DNA of 64,000 nt. It comes from Hymenobacter perfusus. GTDB taxonomy: Bacteria; Bacteroidota; Bacteroidia; Cytophagales; Hymenobacteraceae. The DNA lies in assembly GCF_003944765.1 (NCBI RefSeq), contig NZ_RWIU01000001.1:1-64000 (forward strand). The letters are read 5' to 3'. The translations under genes and the position numbers were made by a program. Of this stretch, positions 1 to 8,476 are shown piece after piece; positions within the stretch are counted from its first letter, which is position 1, and every line of letters starts with the position of its first letter. Below the pieces are notes generated by a model. That model saw nothing but the letters and a program-made list of their open reading frames with translations. It was not told the origin of the DNA and did not search any database.

Positions 1-50
<50 letters not shown>

Positions 51-168
51 AAGAAATTCTCTTCACCAGTTCGAAAACTGGCTGATGTCAAGTGCTGATC
101 CGACCCGGTATATTTGACGAGCTGTTTAGTGGGCTCATCCCATGATTCGCTTGAAAACCTGTAATCTC

Positions 169-201
169 AACCTCGTTGTCTGATTACTCAGAAGCGAGGT
201 T
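169..201 (-). other. Leader stem-loop of the rRNA transcript
   Basis: AACCTCG at 169-175 pairs with CGAGGTT at 195-201 across a 19-nt loop. It lies between the boxA-like site and the mature 16S start, where precursor-processing or antitermination stems usually sit. The function is inferred from position. Confidence 0.5.
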
Positions 202-220
202 GCTTACCGTTTTTGTCTTT

Positions 221-239
221 TCCAGTCATTCAAAGAACG
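221..239 (-). promoter_or_regulatory. boxA-like antitermination site of the rRNA leader
   Basis: On the minus strand the sequence reads GTTCTTTGAATGACTGGA, closely resembling the conserved boxA (GTTCTTTGA) of Bacteroidota rRNA leaders, which loads the Nus antitermination complex. It lies downstream of all predicted promoters and upstream of 16S. Confidence 0.7.
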
Positions 240-327
240 TGTGCAGAGCCCCGTTGGGCGCTACCGTGGGCCGCTCGAAAGCAGCCGGTTATTCGTGTTA
301 TACTCCCCTTCCGGTCGAAGCGGGTTG

Positions 328-357
328 CAAAGGTAAGCAGCTTTTTGATTGCTGCAA
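328..357 (-). promoter_or_regulatory. rRNA promoter P1 (closest to 16S)
   Basis: On the minus strand a perfect -7 box TACCTTTG (335 to 328) follows a TTG -33 element (357 to 355) with a 19-bp spacer, the Bacteroidota primary-sigma consensus. An A/T tract at 366-380 sits directly upstream like an UP element. The predicted start near 323 gives a leader of roughly 270 nt that includes the boxA site. Confidence 0.8.
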
Positions 358-441
358 GCTTTTCCGAAAAACTTTTTTTTCGAAGCGAGTTTCGAAAGTA
401 ATTCGTTTTTCAGTCAGCCAGCTTCCGGTGGAAGCAGGGTG

Positions 442-471
442 CAAAGGTAAACAGTTTGTTGCTTTTTCCAA
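442..471 (-). promoter_or_regulatory. rRNA promoter P2
   Basis: Minus-strand TACCTTTG (449 to 442) with TTG (471 to 469) and a 19-bp spacer. The A/T-rich stretch at about 480-510 lies just upstream. The initial region after the -7 box (GCACCC) matches P3 and P4, so the promoters look like copies of one unit. Confidence 0.8.
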
Positions 472-549
472 GAAGTGGGAAGAAAAAAGTTTTTGCTATT
501 TTCTTCGTTTTCACTTCGTAGCGCCCGTTTCTCGTTCGAAAGCGGGGTG

Positions 550-581
550 CAAAGGTAGCAACCTTTCCTGCCTTTTTCCAA
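550..581 (-). promoter_or_regulatory. rRNA promoter P3
   Basis: Minus-strand TACCTTTG (557 to 550) and TTG (581 to 579), spacer 21 bp. The A/T tract at about 591-610 is upstream. Flanking sequence resembles P2 and P4. Confidence 0.75.
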
Positions 582-646
582 GAGTCAGACCGAAAAAAGT
601 TTTTCGGTTTCAGTTCGTGGAAAGCGCCTTCTTCTGAAGCGGGGTG

Positions 647-678
647 CAAAGGTAGCAACTTCTCGCTGACTTTCGCAA
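647..678 (-). promoter_or_regulatory. rRNA promoter P4
   Basis: Minus-strand TACCTTTG (654 to 647) and TTG (678 to 676), spacer 21 bp, followed by the GCACCC start region shared with P2 and P3. A T-rich run at about 690-700 lies upstream. Confidence 0.7.
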
Positions 679-819
679 CCCCTGTGGCTACCTTTTTTTC
701 AACCCGTGTTTCCGAGGAAAGCAACGGGGCGAGCCAAGTAGCCGGGAGGCAAGCAAGAACTTTCACGCTGGTGGCCCGGGGGTTGGCAGCGGCCTCATCC
801 GCGTTTCGGATTGGGAGTG

Positions 820-850
820 CAAAAGTGCAGGGTTGCCCCCGCATTTGCAA
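820..850 (-). promoter_or_regulatory. Possible degenerate rRNA promoter P5
   Basis: Minus-strand CACTTTTG (827 to 820) with TTG (850 to 848) and a 20-bp spacer. The leading TA of the -7 box is lost, so this may be a decayed copy of the repeated promoter unit. Confidence 0.35.
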
Positions 851-971
851 ACCTGGCAGCCAAAAAAACAATCAAAACATCTTGCTATTAATCCATATCT
901 CTTATAATCAGTTTTTTGCGCACTGATAAAAGTTAAGAGGATATGCACTATATATCTAGCAGGAAAGAGAA

Positions 972-1003
972 AGCCCATTTGCTGTAAGGGCAAATGGGCT
1001 TTT
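972..1003 (-). terminator. purA operon terminator
   Basis: AGCCCATTTG at 972-981 pairs perfectly with CAAATGGGCT at 991-1000 around a 9-nt loop, 25 bases past the purA stop. The U-tract on the minus strand is short, so strength is uncertain. Confidence 0.75.
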
Positions 1004-1025
1004 GGAAGAAGATAGTAAGAGATTC

Positions 1026-2297
1026 TTACTTCACGTGTAGCGTGCTTACCCGATCTGGACCAACACTTACGATGCTTACAGGAACTTCTAAGTGCTCCTC
1101 TAAGAAAAGCACATAGTCCTTGAGTTGCTGGGGTAGAGCCTGCGGATCGGTGATGGATTGCAGATCGGTACGCCAGCCAGGCAGTCTCTTATATATAGGA
1201 GTCAGCTTCTCTAGGTCGCCGTGGTCGGGCAGATGATCTGTCTGTTCGCCGTTAGGGAGCTGGTAATGGGTGCAGACCTGGATTTCATCAAACTCATCCA
1301 GTACATCGGCTTTCATGAGGTGGATTTCCGTTACCCCATTCAGCATGATGCTGTAGCGCAGCGCAGGCAAATCAATCCAGCCGCAGCGACGGGGACGGCC
1401 GGTGGTGGAACCAAACTCGCGGCCGGCCTGGCGAATCTGCTCCCCTACTGCGTCGTGCAGTTCGGTGGGAAACGGGCCGCTGCCTACACGCGTGCAGTAC
1501 GCTTTGCTGATTCCATATACCTTATCTATATGCCGGGGAGCAATGCCCAGGCCGGTACAGGCACCTGCTACGATAGTGCTGGAAGAAGTCACGTACGGAT
1601 ACGTACCGAAATCAATATCCAGCATAGAACCCTGCGCGCCTTCGGCCAAGACGTTTTTGCCCTGACGCAGCAAATCGTTCAGCAGGTACTCGGTATCGGT
1701 GAGCTTGAGGGTGCGCAGGAATTCGACGGCAGAAAAGAAATCGGCCTCGAATTCTTCAATTTCGAGGCCGCGGCCGTGGAATTCAGCAAGAGTGGTGTGA
1801 CGGGAAACGGCTTCCTGATAACGCTCCTGAAAATCGGGCAGCAGAATGTCGCCAACGCGGAGGCCAGTACGGCCAATTTTGTCCTGATACGTGGGGCCAA
1901 TACCTTTTAAAGTAGAGCCAATCTTGCTGCCACCGCGTGCTTCCTCATTGATACGGTCGATGGCACGGTGCGAAGGCAGGATCAGTTGAGCCTTACGGGA
2001 GATGTACAGGTTCTGCTCCCAGTTAACACCCCGATCCGTGAGCTTCTGCAACTCCTGGCGAAATACCACAGGGTCGAGTACCACGCCATTACCCACCACA
2101 TTGATGATATGCGGGTGAAAAATACCGGAGGGCACCTGGTGCAACACGTGCTTGGTACCGCCGAAGGTGAGGGTGTGACCGGCATTAGGTCCGCCCTGGA
2201 AGCGGGCTACTACATCGTAGGTGGGGGCCAGCACATCGACAATCTTGCCTTTGCCTTCATCCCCCCACTGTAATCCTACTAGTACGTCAACAGGCAT
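1026..2297 (-). CDS. purA: Adenylosuccinate synthetase
   Basis: Cytoplasmic enzyme joining IMP and aspartate with GTP to form adenylosuccinate, the first committed step to AMP. At 423 aa it has family length. The N-terminus has the signature GLQWGDEGKGK (residues 8-18) with catalytic Asp13, and GPNAGHT with His41. The AUG is fixed by its 1-nt overlap with the stop of the upstream STAS gene (TAATG), which implies translational coupling. It is the last gene of a fur-STAS-purA operon and is followed by a hairpin. Confidence 0.97.
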   Translation of the reverse strand: MPVDVLVGLQWGDEGKGKIVDVLAPTYDVVARFQGGPNAGHTLTFGGTKHVLHQVPSGIFHPHIINVVGNGVVLDPVVFRQELQKLTDRGVNWEQNLYISRKAQLILPSHRAIDRINEEARGGSKIGSTLKGIGPTYQDKIGRTGLRVGDILLPDFQERYQEAVSRHTTLAEFHGRGLEIEEFEADFFSAVEFLRTLKLTDTEYLLNDLLRQGKNVLAEGAQGSMLDIDFGTYPYVTSSSTIVAGACTGLGIAPRHIDKVYGISKAYCTRVGSGPFPTELHDAVGEQIRQAGREFGSTTGRPRRCGWIDLPALRYSIMLNGVTEIHLMKADVLDEFDEIQVCTHYQLPNGEQTDHLPDHGDLEKLTPIYKRLPGWRTDLQSITDPQALPQQLKDYVLFLEEHLEVPVSIVSVGPDRVSTLHVK

Positions 2298-2644
2298 TAG
2301 TTTGCGGCTTTCAGTTGTTGAGCGGCCGACTGTTCATCGTCCGCAATGGAAAAAATAGCGTTCAGTTTGGTCAGGGCCAGCATTTTTCGCGGATGGTCAG
2401 CTGGATTGATCAATACCAGCTCGCCCCCGCGGCTGCGGAACTTGGTCAGCAGTGATACCAGTACACCGATGCCGGTGCTGTTGATGTAGCGGATGCCTGA
2501 CAAATCGACGGCGCAGTGGCGCAGGTCTTCACCCAAGTGCTGGTCGACACTTTGCAGAAGTTGCTGGGTATCGGGGCTGCCGATCAGGTCGCCGGAAAGG
2601 CGCACGAAGAGGATACCGTCCTGGACGGCAGAATCAGTTTTCAT
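2297..2644 (-). CDS. STAS-domain anti-sigma factor antagonist
   Basis: Small single-domain protein (115 aa) of the SpoIIAA/RsbV type. Such proteins bind partner-switching anti-sigma kinases and are controlled by phosphorylation of a serine. The phospho-acceptor region is visible as INSTGIGVL in mid-protein. The start chosen is MKTDSAV, whose ATG overlaps the Fur stop as ATGA; a longer in-frame start 45 bases upstream would lie inside fur. The 3' end overlaps purA by one base. No cognate anti-sigma kinase or sigma factor is encoded nearby, so the partner is unknown. Confidence 0.85.
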   Translation of the reverse strand: MKTDSAVQDGILFVRLSGDLIGSPDTQQLLQSVDQHLGEDLRHCAVDLSGIRYINSTGIGVLVSLLTKFRSRGGELVLINPADHPRKMLALTKLNAIFSIADDEQSAAQQLKAAN

Positions 2645-3132
2645 TCGGCTAGAGAGCGGGCGGCGGCTTTGGCACGACAGTCGCCGCACACGCCGTAAAG
2701 GTTCAAAGAGTGATGCAAGATATGGAAGTTGAGTAACTCCCCGACCATCGTCTGGATACCGTGAATGCGCGGGTCACAGAATTCCACCACTTTATGGCAT
2801 TCCGTGCAGATGACGTGGTCGTGCTGACGGTAGCCGTAGCTTTTCTCGTACTGCGCCAGATTCCGACCAAACTGGTGCTTGCTGACTAACCCGTGTTCGA
2901 CCAGCAGATCGAGGGTGTTATACACGGTGGCCCGGCTCACCTGCAAACCCTGCTCTTTCATGCCGGCGTAGAGCTCCTCCACATCGAAGTGGCCGGTACG
3001 GGAGTAGATTTCCTCCAGGATGGCATACCGCTCAGAGGTTTTGCGCAAGCCTTTATTCTCGAGGTAAGCGGTGAAGATCTTCTTTACCTCCTCGTACTTT
3101 TCTTTATCTAGATGCTTCTCAGGAAGGGGCAT
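2641..3132 (-). CDS. fur: Fur-family transcriptional regulator
   Basis: Metal-sensing repressor of 163 aa. An N-terminal winged helix (with RATVYNTLDLL recognition-helix sequence) is followed by the dimerisation/metal domain with HDHVICTEC and a second CGDC pair, the usual structural zinc ligands. The start MPLPEKHLDK was chosen because a 14-bp palindrome, a likely operator, lies just upstream; an in-frame ATG 60 bases further up is possible. Fur, PerR and Zur members cannot be told apart by eye. It leads an operon with a STAS protein and purA, an unusual mix. Confidence 0.9.
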   Translation of the reverse strand: MPLPEKHLDKEKYEEVKKIFTAYLENKGLRKTSERYAILEEIYSRTGHFDVEELYAGMKEQGLQVSRATVYNTLDLLVEHGLVSKHQFGRNLAQYEKSYGYRQHDHVICTECHKVVEFCDPRIHGIQTMVGELLNFHILHHSLNLYGVCGDCRAKAAARSLAE

Positions 3133-3141
3133 TGAATGGGG

Positions 3142-3155
3142 CCTTATATATAAGG
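3142..3155. promoter_or_regulatory. Palindrome upstream of fur, possible autoregulatory operator
   Basis: CCTTATATATAAGG is a perfect 14-bp palindrome 9 bases before the fur start codon. Fur-family genes are often autoregulated by AT-rich palindromes here. The sequence resembles a short PerR-like box rather than a classic Fur box. Confidence 0.4.
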
Positions 3156-3274
3156 AGTGAAAACTGAAAAAGCTGGCAGAAGTTACTGGCAAAAGAAACC
3201 GCTAAGGACGAGCGGTGGGGAACTTCTTATGCCGTTTTGTGCCATGTCTTTTCAGGAAAACTTTTTAGAACCGG

Positions 3275-5482
3275 CTAGGAGTCGAACCGCTCCACCAGTA
3301 GCACGCCGTTCACTTTCAGCAGGCGCTGAATAAGCTTGTCGAGGTGTGCGGTGTCGTTGACGAACACCATGATCTGGCCTTCGAACATACCATCATTGGA
3401 GTCGATGGTAATGGAGCGCATGTTAACTTTAAGACTGGTACTGATAATGCGGGTCACATCATTCACCAGCCCTACCCTATCGGAGCCCTTAATGCGGATA
3501 CCGGCTAGGAAAGCCAACTCCAATTGTTCCGTCCATTTGGCGCGCACAATCCGGTTGCCGTAGTTCGACATCATCTGCACGGCTTTCGGACAAGAAGTGC
3601 GGTGAATTTCGATGCCGTGGCCAGTTTCAAAGCCGAACACGTCGTCGCCAGGAATGGGATTGCAGCAGGGCGCAATGGTGTAATCGAACTTATCGGTCCG
3701 CTCCCCTATCACCAGCATATTGGCATTCACGCCCCGGATTTTCTGCACCTCGTGGTCGAAGGCCTTGGGCTCCAAGCGGGACGGCGGCCGAGGAGCTTCC
3801 ACGTTCGGATCGAACAGGTCCTTGAGGATTTCGCGGCCGTCAATCTGCCCGATGGCAATGCGGTAGAAGAAATCGGGAGCGTTGCTGGTGTTGAAGTGGG
3901 CCAGCAGGCGGTTGAGGTTATCGGGCGTGTACTCCACGCCCAGCAGCTCCAACCGCTTTTCCACCAAGTAGCGGCCATCCTCCGATTTATTACGCTTGTC
4001 GTCGCGCAGCCAATCCTTGATGCGGGTACGGGCCTTGGAGGTGGTTACGTACTGCAGCCACTCCTCAGTGGGCTTCTGCTTCTGCGAGGTCAGGATTTCT
4101 ACCTGGTCGCCGTTGCGCAACTGGTAGCTCAAGGGCTGCAGCTTTTGGTTGACTTTGGCCCCGAGGCACTGCAGGCCGATGTGCGAGTGGATTTCGAAGG
4201 CAAAATCGAGGGCCGTGGCCTTATCGGGCAGAATCACCAGCTTACCCTTGGGCGTAAAGGCGTACACCTCCTTCACGAACAGGTTCTGGCGGAACTCGTC
4301 CATGAACTCCAGGGCGCTGGAATTATTGGATTCGAGCATTTCGCGCACCTTGTTAATCCAGGCTTCCAGCGTCGATTCGGACTGGGCCGTAGCCGCATCC
4401 TTGTATTTCCAGTGGGCGGCGTAGCCTTTCTCGGCAATGTCGTCCATGCGGCGGCTGCGGATCTGCACTTCCACCCACTGGCCGGTGCGCGACATGACGG
4501 TGGTGTGCAGGCTCTCGTAGCCATTGGCTTTGGGCGTGCTCACCCAGTCGCGCAGACGGTCGGGGTTGGGCTGGTAGAAGTCGGTGACCACGCTGTACAC
4601 CTGCCAGCAGGCCGCTTTTTCTTGCTCCGGCGGCACATCAAGAATAACCCGGATGGCAAACAGGTCATACACCTCATCGAAGGTGATGTTCTGTTTGCGC
4701 ATCTTCCGCAGAATGGAATAGATGCTCTTAGGCCGGCCTTTCACCTCATAGTGGAAGCCCTGGGCCTTCAACTCCTCATCAATGGGCTGCACAAACTCCT
4801 TGATGAAGCGGTTGCGCGAGGCCCGGCTCTGCCGCACCCGGTTTACCAGCTCGGCGTAGATTTCGGTATCCGTGTACTTCAGATACAGATCCTCCAGCTC
4901 GGTTTTTATGCTGTACAGGCCCAGGCGGTGGGCCAGCGGGGCGTAGAGGTAGATAGTTTCGGAGGCAATTTTAAGCTGCTTATGGCGCGGCATCGAGTCT
5001 AGCGTCCGCATGTTGTGCAGGCGGTCGGCAAGCTTGATGAGAATCACGCGCACGTCGTCACTGAGGGTGAGCAGCATTTTGCGAAAGTTCTCAGCCTGCT
5101 CAGAGGTGCCGTAGTCGAACACGCCCGAGATTTTGGTGAGCCCATCCACGATGCGCGCCACCTTGGGGCCGAACTCCCGCTCCACATCGGCTACTTCCCA
5201 GGGCGTATCCTCCACCACGTCGTGCAGCAAGGCCGCCACGATGCTGGTAGTACCCAGCCCGATTTCCTCCACCACAATCTGGGCCACCGCCAGCGGGTGC
5301 AGAATGTAGGGCTCCCCCGATTTGCGGCGCATTTCCTTATGCGCTTCCAGCGAGGTATTGAAGGCCTTTTTGATGAGCTTGGCATCTTCGCCTTTCAGGT
5401 ACGGCTTGGCCGTGCGAAGCAAGCGGCGGTAGTGACGCAGAATTTCCTGACGCTCTACCTCAGGGTCGATGACAGTGGACAT
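3275..5482 (-). CDS. rel: RelA/SpoT family (p)ppGpp synthetase/hydrolase
   Basis: Bifunctional stringent-response enzyme, 735 aa, that makes and degrades (p)ppGpp. Order of domains: HD hydrolase with HP at residue 61-62 and intact HDVVED (87-92), the synthetase domain in the middle (containing EKGYAAHWKYK), TGS, and a C-terminal ACT domain. The intact HD motif argues for hydrolase activity. The start MSTVIDPEVE fits the family; an in-frame extension of 40 residues upstream is low-complexity and unlikely. It is transcribed alone, with about 140 bp separating it from fur. Confidence 0.95.
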   Translation of the reverse strand: MSTVIDPEVERQEILRHYRRLLRTAKPYLKGEDAKLIKKAFNTSLEAHKEMRRKSGEPYILHPLAVAQIVVEEIGLGTTSIVAALLHDVVEDTPWEVADVEREFGPKVARIVDGLTKISGVFDYGTSEQAENFRKMLLTLSDDVRVILIKLADRLHNMRTLDSMPRHKQLKIASETIYLYAPLAHRLGLYSIKTELEDLYLKYTDTEIYAELVNRVRQSRASRNRFIKEFVQPIDEELKAQGFHYEVKGRPKSIYSILRKMRKQNITFDEVYDLFAIRVILDVPPEQEKAACWQVYSVVTDFYQPNPDRLRDWVSTPKANGYESLHTTVMSRTGQWVEVQIRSRRMDDIAEKGYAAHWKYKDAATAQSESTLEAWINKVREMLESNNSSALEFMDEFRQNLFVKEVYAFTPKGKLVILPDKATALDFAFEIHSHIGLQCLGAKVNQKLQPLSYQLRNGDQVEILTSQKQKPTEEWLQYVTTSKARTRIKDWLRDDKRNKSEDGRYLVEKRLELLGVEYTPDNLNRLLAHFNTSNAPDFFYRIAIGQIDGREILKDLFDPNVEAPRPPSRLEPKAFDHEVQKIRGVNANMLVIGERTDKFDYTIAPCCNPIPGDDVFGFETGHGIEIHRTSCPKAVQMMSNYGNRIVRAKWTEQLELAFLAGIRIKGSDRVGLVNDVTRIISTSLKVNMRSITIDSNDGMFEGQIMVFVNDTAHLDKLIQRLLKVNGVLLVERFDS

Positions 5483-5800
5483 GGTACGCGGTGGGTGCCG
5501 GCTGGCACCAGAATAGAGATGGCTAAGGTACGGCTTACGGCGCAAGCGGTGGCAGGCTCCGGGCGCCTTTCGGTCACGAAGCCTTATTATAGTATACAAC
5601 AACGAGCCGGCGGGGTTGGTGCAGGAAGTTATTGTGTCACGAAAAACCCATCCTGCATCGGCTAAAGAAGCTATTCTACGCTTGAAATCCGGCTTCGCCC
5701 CAATAAATTGGTAACAAACCTTGGGCTTAGTTGCATACTACGTTTGTTTTTCCGATTCGCTTCCGTAGTTTTGCGCCCCCGAGGCAGTTGGCTTCGTGAC
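5483..5800. other. Intergenic region between rel and tRNA-Leu
   Basis: No gene is supported in this 318-bp stretch. It contains the tRNA-Leu promoter at its right end and must contain the rel promoter on the minus strand; a near-match TACCTTAG (5530 to 5523) is the best -7 candidate, without a good -33 element. Confidence 0.5.
5743..5773 (+). promoter_or_regulatory. tRNA-Leu promoter
   Basis: TTTG at 5743-5746 and a perfect -7 box TAGTTTTG at 5766-5773 with a 19-bp spacer. Predicted start is about 20 bases before the mature tRNA. Confidence 0.8.
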
Positions 5801-5882
5801 GCGGATGTGGCGAAATTGGTAGACGTGCCAGACTTAGGATCTGGTGCCGCAAGGCGTGTGGGTTCGAGTCCCTCCATCCGCA
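5801..5882 (+). tRNA. tRNA-Leu (UAG)
   Basis: Acceptor arms GCGGATG and CATCCGC pair over seven bases with discriminator A. The anticodon stem CCAGA/TCTGG encloses loop CTTAGGA, anticodon TAG at 5835-5837 (reads CUA and related leucine codons). It has a long variable arm and T-loop TTCGAGT. CCA is not encoded and must be added by the nucleotidyltransferase. Confidence 0.97.
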
Positions 5883-5915
5883 CTTTTTAGGTTTTTGACG
5901 ATAAAAACCACTTTT

Positions 5916-5948
5916 AAACCCTCAACCCACCCGTTGGGGGTTTCTTTT
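5916..5948 (+). terminator. tRNA-Leu terminator
   Basis: AAACCCTCAAC (5916-5926) pairs with GTTGGGGGTTT (5933-5943) with one G-U pair, followed by CTTTTT. Confidence 0.8.
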
Positions 5949-6004
5949 TACCCGGGTTTTGGCCCGCTATTTACCCAACGTAGTACCCTTAACCGACCCT
6001 CGTT

Positions 6005-7333
6005 TTGGACATTACCCTCGACAAAAAAGACGACCAGCTCCATGCCATCCTGACAGTGAACCTCACGGAGGCTGATTATGCCCCCACCGTGGAGAGCAAG
6101 CTGAAGGAGTACAGCAAAAAAGCGCAGATCAAAGGGTTCCGCCCGGGCAAGGTACCGGTTGGGCTGGTGCGCAAAATGTACGGCAAAGGCATTCTGGTGG
6201 AAGAAATCAACGGCCTGCTCAGCAAGTCGGTGGATGAGTACATCAAGGAGAACAACCTGAAAATTCTGGGCGAGCCCCTGCCCGTACCCACGGATATCGA
6301 CTTCGACAACCAGAAGGATTACTCCTTCCAGTTTGAGCTGGGCCTGCTCCCCGAGTTCGAGCTGCCTGCCGACCAGGTCGTGAGCGTTGACCGTCATAAA
6401 GTAGAACTCGACGAGAACACCCTGAAAGAAACCTACGAGCAGTTGGAGCGCCAGTTTGGTGAGACTTCGGAGCCCGAGGTTTCGGAAGCTAACGACTTCA
6501 TCTACGGCAAGCTGAAGAAGGCCGGCGAAGAAGGCGAAGGCCGCGTAGTGCTGCTGCCCACCAACAAACTGAAGGCCGATGCTGATAAGTTTGTTGGCGT
6601 GAAAGGCGGCGACGAAGTAGCCTTCGACCTGAAGAATGCTTTCGGTGGCGACGTAGCGGCTATCCGGGGTTTCTCGGGCCTGAGCAAGGAAGAAGCTGAA
6701 GGCGTGGAAGGTGAGTACACCCTGGCCGTGGAGAAAGTACAGCGCTCGGCTCCTGCTGAGTTCAACCAGGAGCTGTTCGACAAAGTATTCGGCAAGGACA
6801 TCGTAACGTCGAAAGAGGATTTCGACGAGAAAGTGCGCTCGACAGTACAGGAAAACTACGACCGGGAGTCGGATAACCTGGTGAACCGCCAGATCATCGA
6901 CAAGATGCTGGAAAACACCACCATCGAGCTGCCCACAGAGTTCTTCAAGAAGTGGTTGCTGCGCGCCAACGAAGGCAAGCTGACTGCTGAGCAGATCGAG
7001 GAGCACTTCGAGGATTACGCCAAGGAGCTGAAATGGTCGCTGATCCGCAACAAAGTGGTGGAAGCGCAGGAGCTGAAGGTATCGAACGAGGAAATCGTGG
7101 ACCGGACCGTACAGAAGATCCTGGGCCAGTTCAATATGGAAATGACGCCCGAGCTGGAAGAATCGGTACGTGGCTTTGCTGACAACTTCCTGCGTCAGGA
7201 GAACGGCAAAAACTACGTAGACGAGTATGAGGCCATTCTGGCAGAGAAAGTGCTGGAAAACCTGCGCGGCAAAGTTGTTGTTAACGACAACCCGATTACG
7301 GCCGAGGACTTCCGCAATCAGAATGCCGGCTAA
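6005..7333 (+). CDS. tig: Trigger factor, ribosome-associated chaperone
   Basis: Binds at the ribosome exit tunnel and holds nascent chains. The 442-aa protein has the N-terminal ribosome-binding domain with GFRPGKVP (residues about 40-47), a divergent central FKBP-like segment, and a long helical C-terminal domain. The start is a TTG codon: an in-frame stop at 5990 rules out a longer form and the N-terminus DITLDKKDD matches the family. A weak promoter (TTG 5959, TAGTACCC 5981) would give a very short leader. Next on the strand come clpP and clpX, a common proteostasis cluster. Confidence 0.95.
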   Translation: MDITLDKKDDQLHAILTVNLTEADYAPTVESKLKEYSKKAQIKGFRPGKVPVGLVRKMYGKGILVEEINGLLSKSVDEYIKENNLKILGEPLPVPTDIDFDNQKDYSFQFELGLLPEFELPADQVVSVDRHKVELDENTLKETYEQLERQFGETSEPEVSEANDFIYGKLKKAGEEGEGRVVLLPTNKLKADADKFVGVKGGDEVAFDLKNAFGGDVAAIRGFSGLSKEEAEGVEGEYTLAVEKVQRSAPAEFNQELFDKVFGKDIVTSKEDFDEKVRSTVQENYDRESDNLVNRQIIDKMLENTTIELPTEFFKKWLLRANEGKLTAEQIEEHFEDYAKELKWSLIRNKVVEAQELKVSNEEIVDRTVQKILGQFNMEMTPELEESVRGFADNFLRQENGKNYVDEYEAILAEKVLENLRGKVVVNDNPITAEDFRNQNAG

Positions 7334-7360
7334 CCGCTGACATTTTTCGGTTTTCGAACC

Positions 7361-7399
7361 AACAAAAAAGCCCTTACTTGCCGTAAGGGCTTTTTTGTT
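7361..7399. terminator. Terminator after tig
   Basis: AACAAAAAAGCCCTTAC pairs perfectly with GTAAGGGCTTTTTTGTT around TTGCC, with A and T tracts on both sides, so it can act on either strand. Confidence 0.88.
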
Positions 7400-7519
7400 G
7401 TTGAGAAGTCAGAAGATATAAGCCAGCAGTCAGCAGCACGTTCTGCGCCGGCCACCCTCCTGCTTCTCAGTCCGGATTCCAGCTCCTTGCTTCTATCTCC
7501 TAACTCCTTTTTTTCTCCC

Positions 7520-8230
7520 ATGTTGAATAAACAAGAGTTCCGCAAGTTCGCCGTGAAAGGCCAGGGCCTGAGCGGCCTGGGCGTTGACCAATTCATCCAG
7601 CACGTAGAAGGCCAGACCCGCAACGGCCTGATTATGCCGACCGGCATGACCCGTTCGGTAATTGAGGAGCGCCCCACGCGCTTCGCCGAAATTGACGTTT
7701 TCTCCCGCCTGATCATGGACCGGATTGTGTTCCTGGGCACGGCCGTGGATGATTACGTGGCCAACATCCTGACGGCACAGATGCTGTTTCTGGAGTCGGT
7801 AGATGCCAAGAAAGATATTTTGCTCTACATCAACTCGCCCGGTGGATCGGTGTATGCTGGTCTGGGCATCTATGACACGATGCAGTACGTGAACCCCGAC
7901 GTAGCCACAATCTGCACCGGTCTGGCCGCCTCGATGGGTGCCGTGCTGCTGGCTGGCGGGGCTAAGGACAAACGTTCGGCCCTCCCCCACGCCCGCGTGA
8001 TGATTCACCAGCCCTCGGGCGGCGCGCAAGGCCAATCGACGGACATTGAAATTACGGCCCGCGAAATCCTGAAGCTGAAGAAGGAGCTGTATGACATTCT
8101 GGCTCAGCACACCGGCAAAAGCTACCAGGAAATCTACGACAACTCGGAGCGTGACTACTGGATGCGCGCCGACGAAGCCAAGGAGTACGGCCTCATCGAC
8201 GAGGTACTGGAAAAGAAAAAGGCTGCGTAA
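7520..8230 (+). CDS. clpP: ATP-dependent Clp protease proteolytic subunit
   Basis: Serine protease that forms the tetradecameric barrel degrading proteins fed by ClpX. The 236-aa sequence shows the full triad: Ser138 in GLAASMG, His163 in VMIHQP and Asp212 in SERDYW. The start MLNKQEF is preferred over an in-frame alternative 33 bases upstream that lies in low-complexity intergenic sequence. The N-terminus is about 30-40 residues longer than the E. coli mature enzyme, as is usual in Bacteroidota. clpX lies 246 bp downstream behind its own terminator and -7 box. Confidence 0.97.
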   Translation: MLNKQEFRKFAVKGQGLSGLGVDQFIQHVEGQTRNGLIMPTGMTRSVIEERPTRFAEIDVFSRLIMDRIVFLGTAVDDYVANILTAQMLFLESVDAKKDILLYINSPGGSVYAGLGIYDTMQYVNPDVATICTGLAASMGAVLLAGGAKDKRSALPHARVMIHQPSGGAQGQSTDIEITAREILKLKKELYDILAQHTGKSYQEIYDNSERDYWMRADEAKEYGLIDEVLEKKKAA

Positions 8231-8323
8231 GGCGGTAGTTTCTGATAGTCTGAATGGAGTGAGGTAGCTGAGTCAGCTTCCTGATTACAAGCCAGATTCC
8301 TCGCTTCGCTCGGAATGACACCA

Positions 8324-8353
8324 AAAAAAGCCCGCTTCGGTGGGCTTTTTTGT
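8324..8353. terminator. Terminator after clpP
   Basis: AAAAAAGCCC pairs with GGGCTTTTTT around a CTTCGG-type loop. It is preceded by a short palindromic repeat word (TCCTCGCTTCGCTCGGAATG) seen in similar form elsewhere in the window. Confidence 0.85.
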
Positions 8354-8412
8354 TATACTAGATGCCTGATTGGCCGGCACTTTTTCGGCCGGCCGGGGCG
8401 TTAGCCTTTTCG

Positions 8413-8420
8413 TACCTTTG
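8413..8420 (+). promoter_or_regulatory. clpX -7 promoter box
   Basis: Perfect TACCTTTG 56 bases before the clpX ATG. No -33 TTG sits at the usual 19-21 bp distance, so the assignment rests on the -7 box alone. Confidence 0.55.
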
Positions 8421-8476
8421 CGGTGGGTACGCTTGGCGTTTCCTACCCTCCCCTTTTTCAGCGAGTTCCTTTGGCA

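Noticed and set aside
3275..3300. tRNA-like T-loop GTTCGACTC on the minus strand
   Set aside because: It is the coding sequence for the last residues of Rel (VERFDS and stop) and no other tRNA arm surrounds it.
3524..5002. Long open frame on the plus strand opposite rel
   Set aside because: It is a shadow of the GC-rich rel coding frame; the minus frame encodes a complete, recognisable Rel protein.
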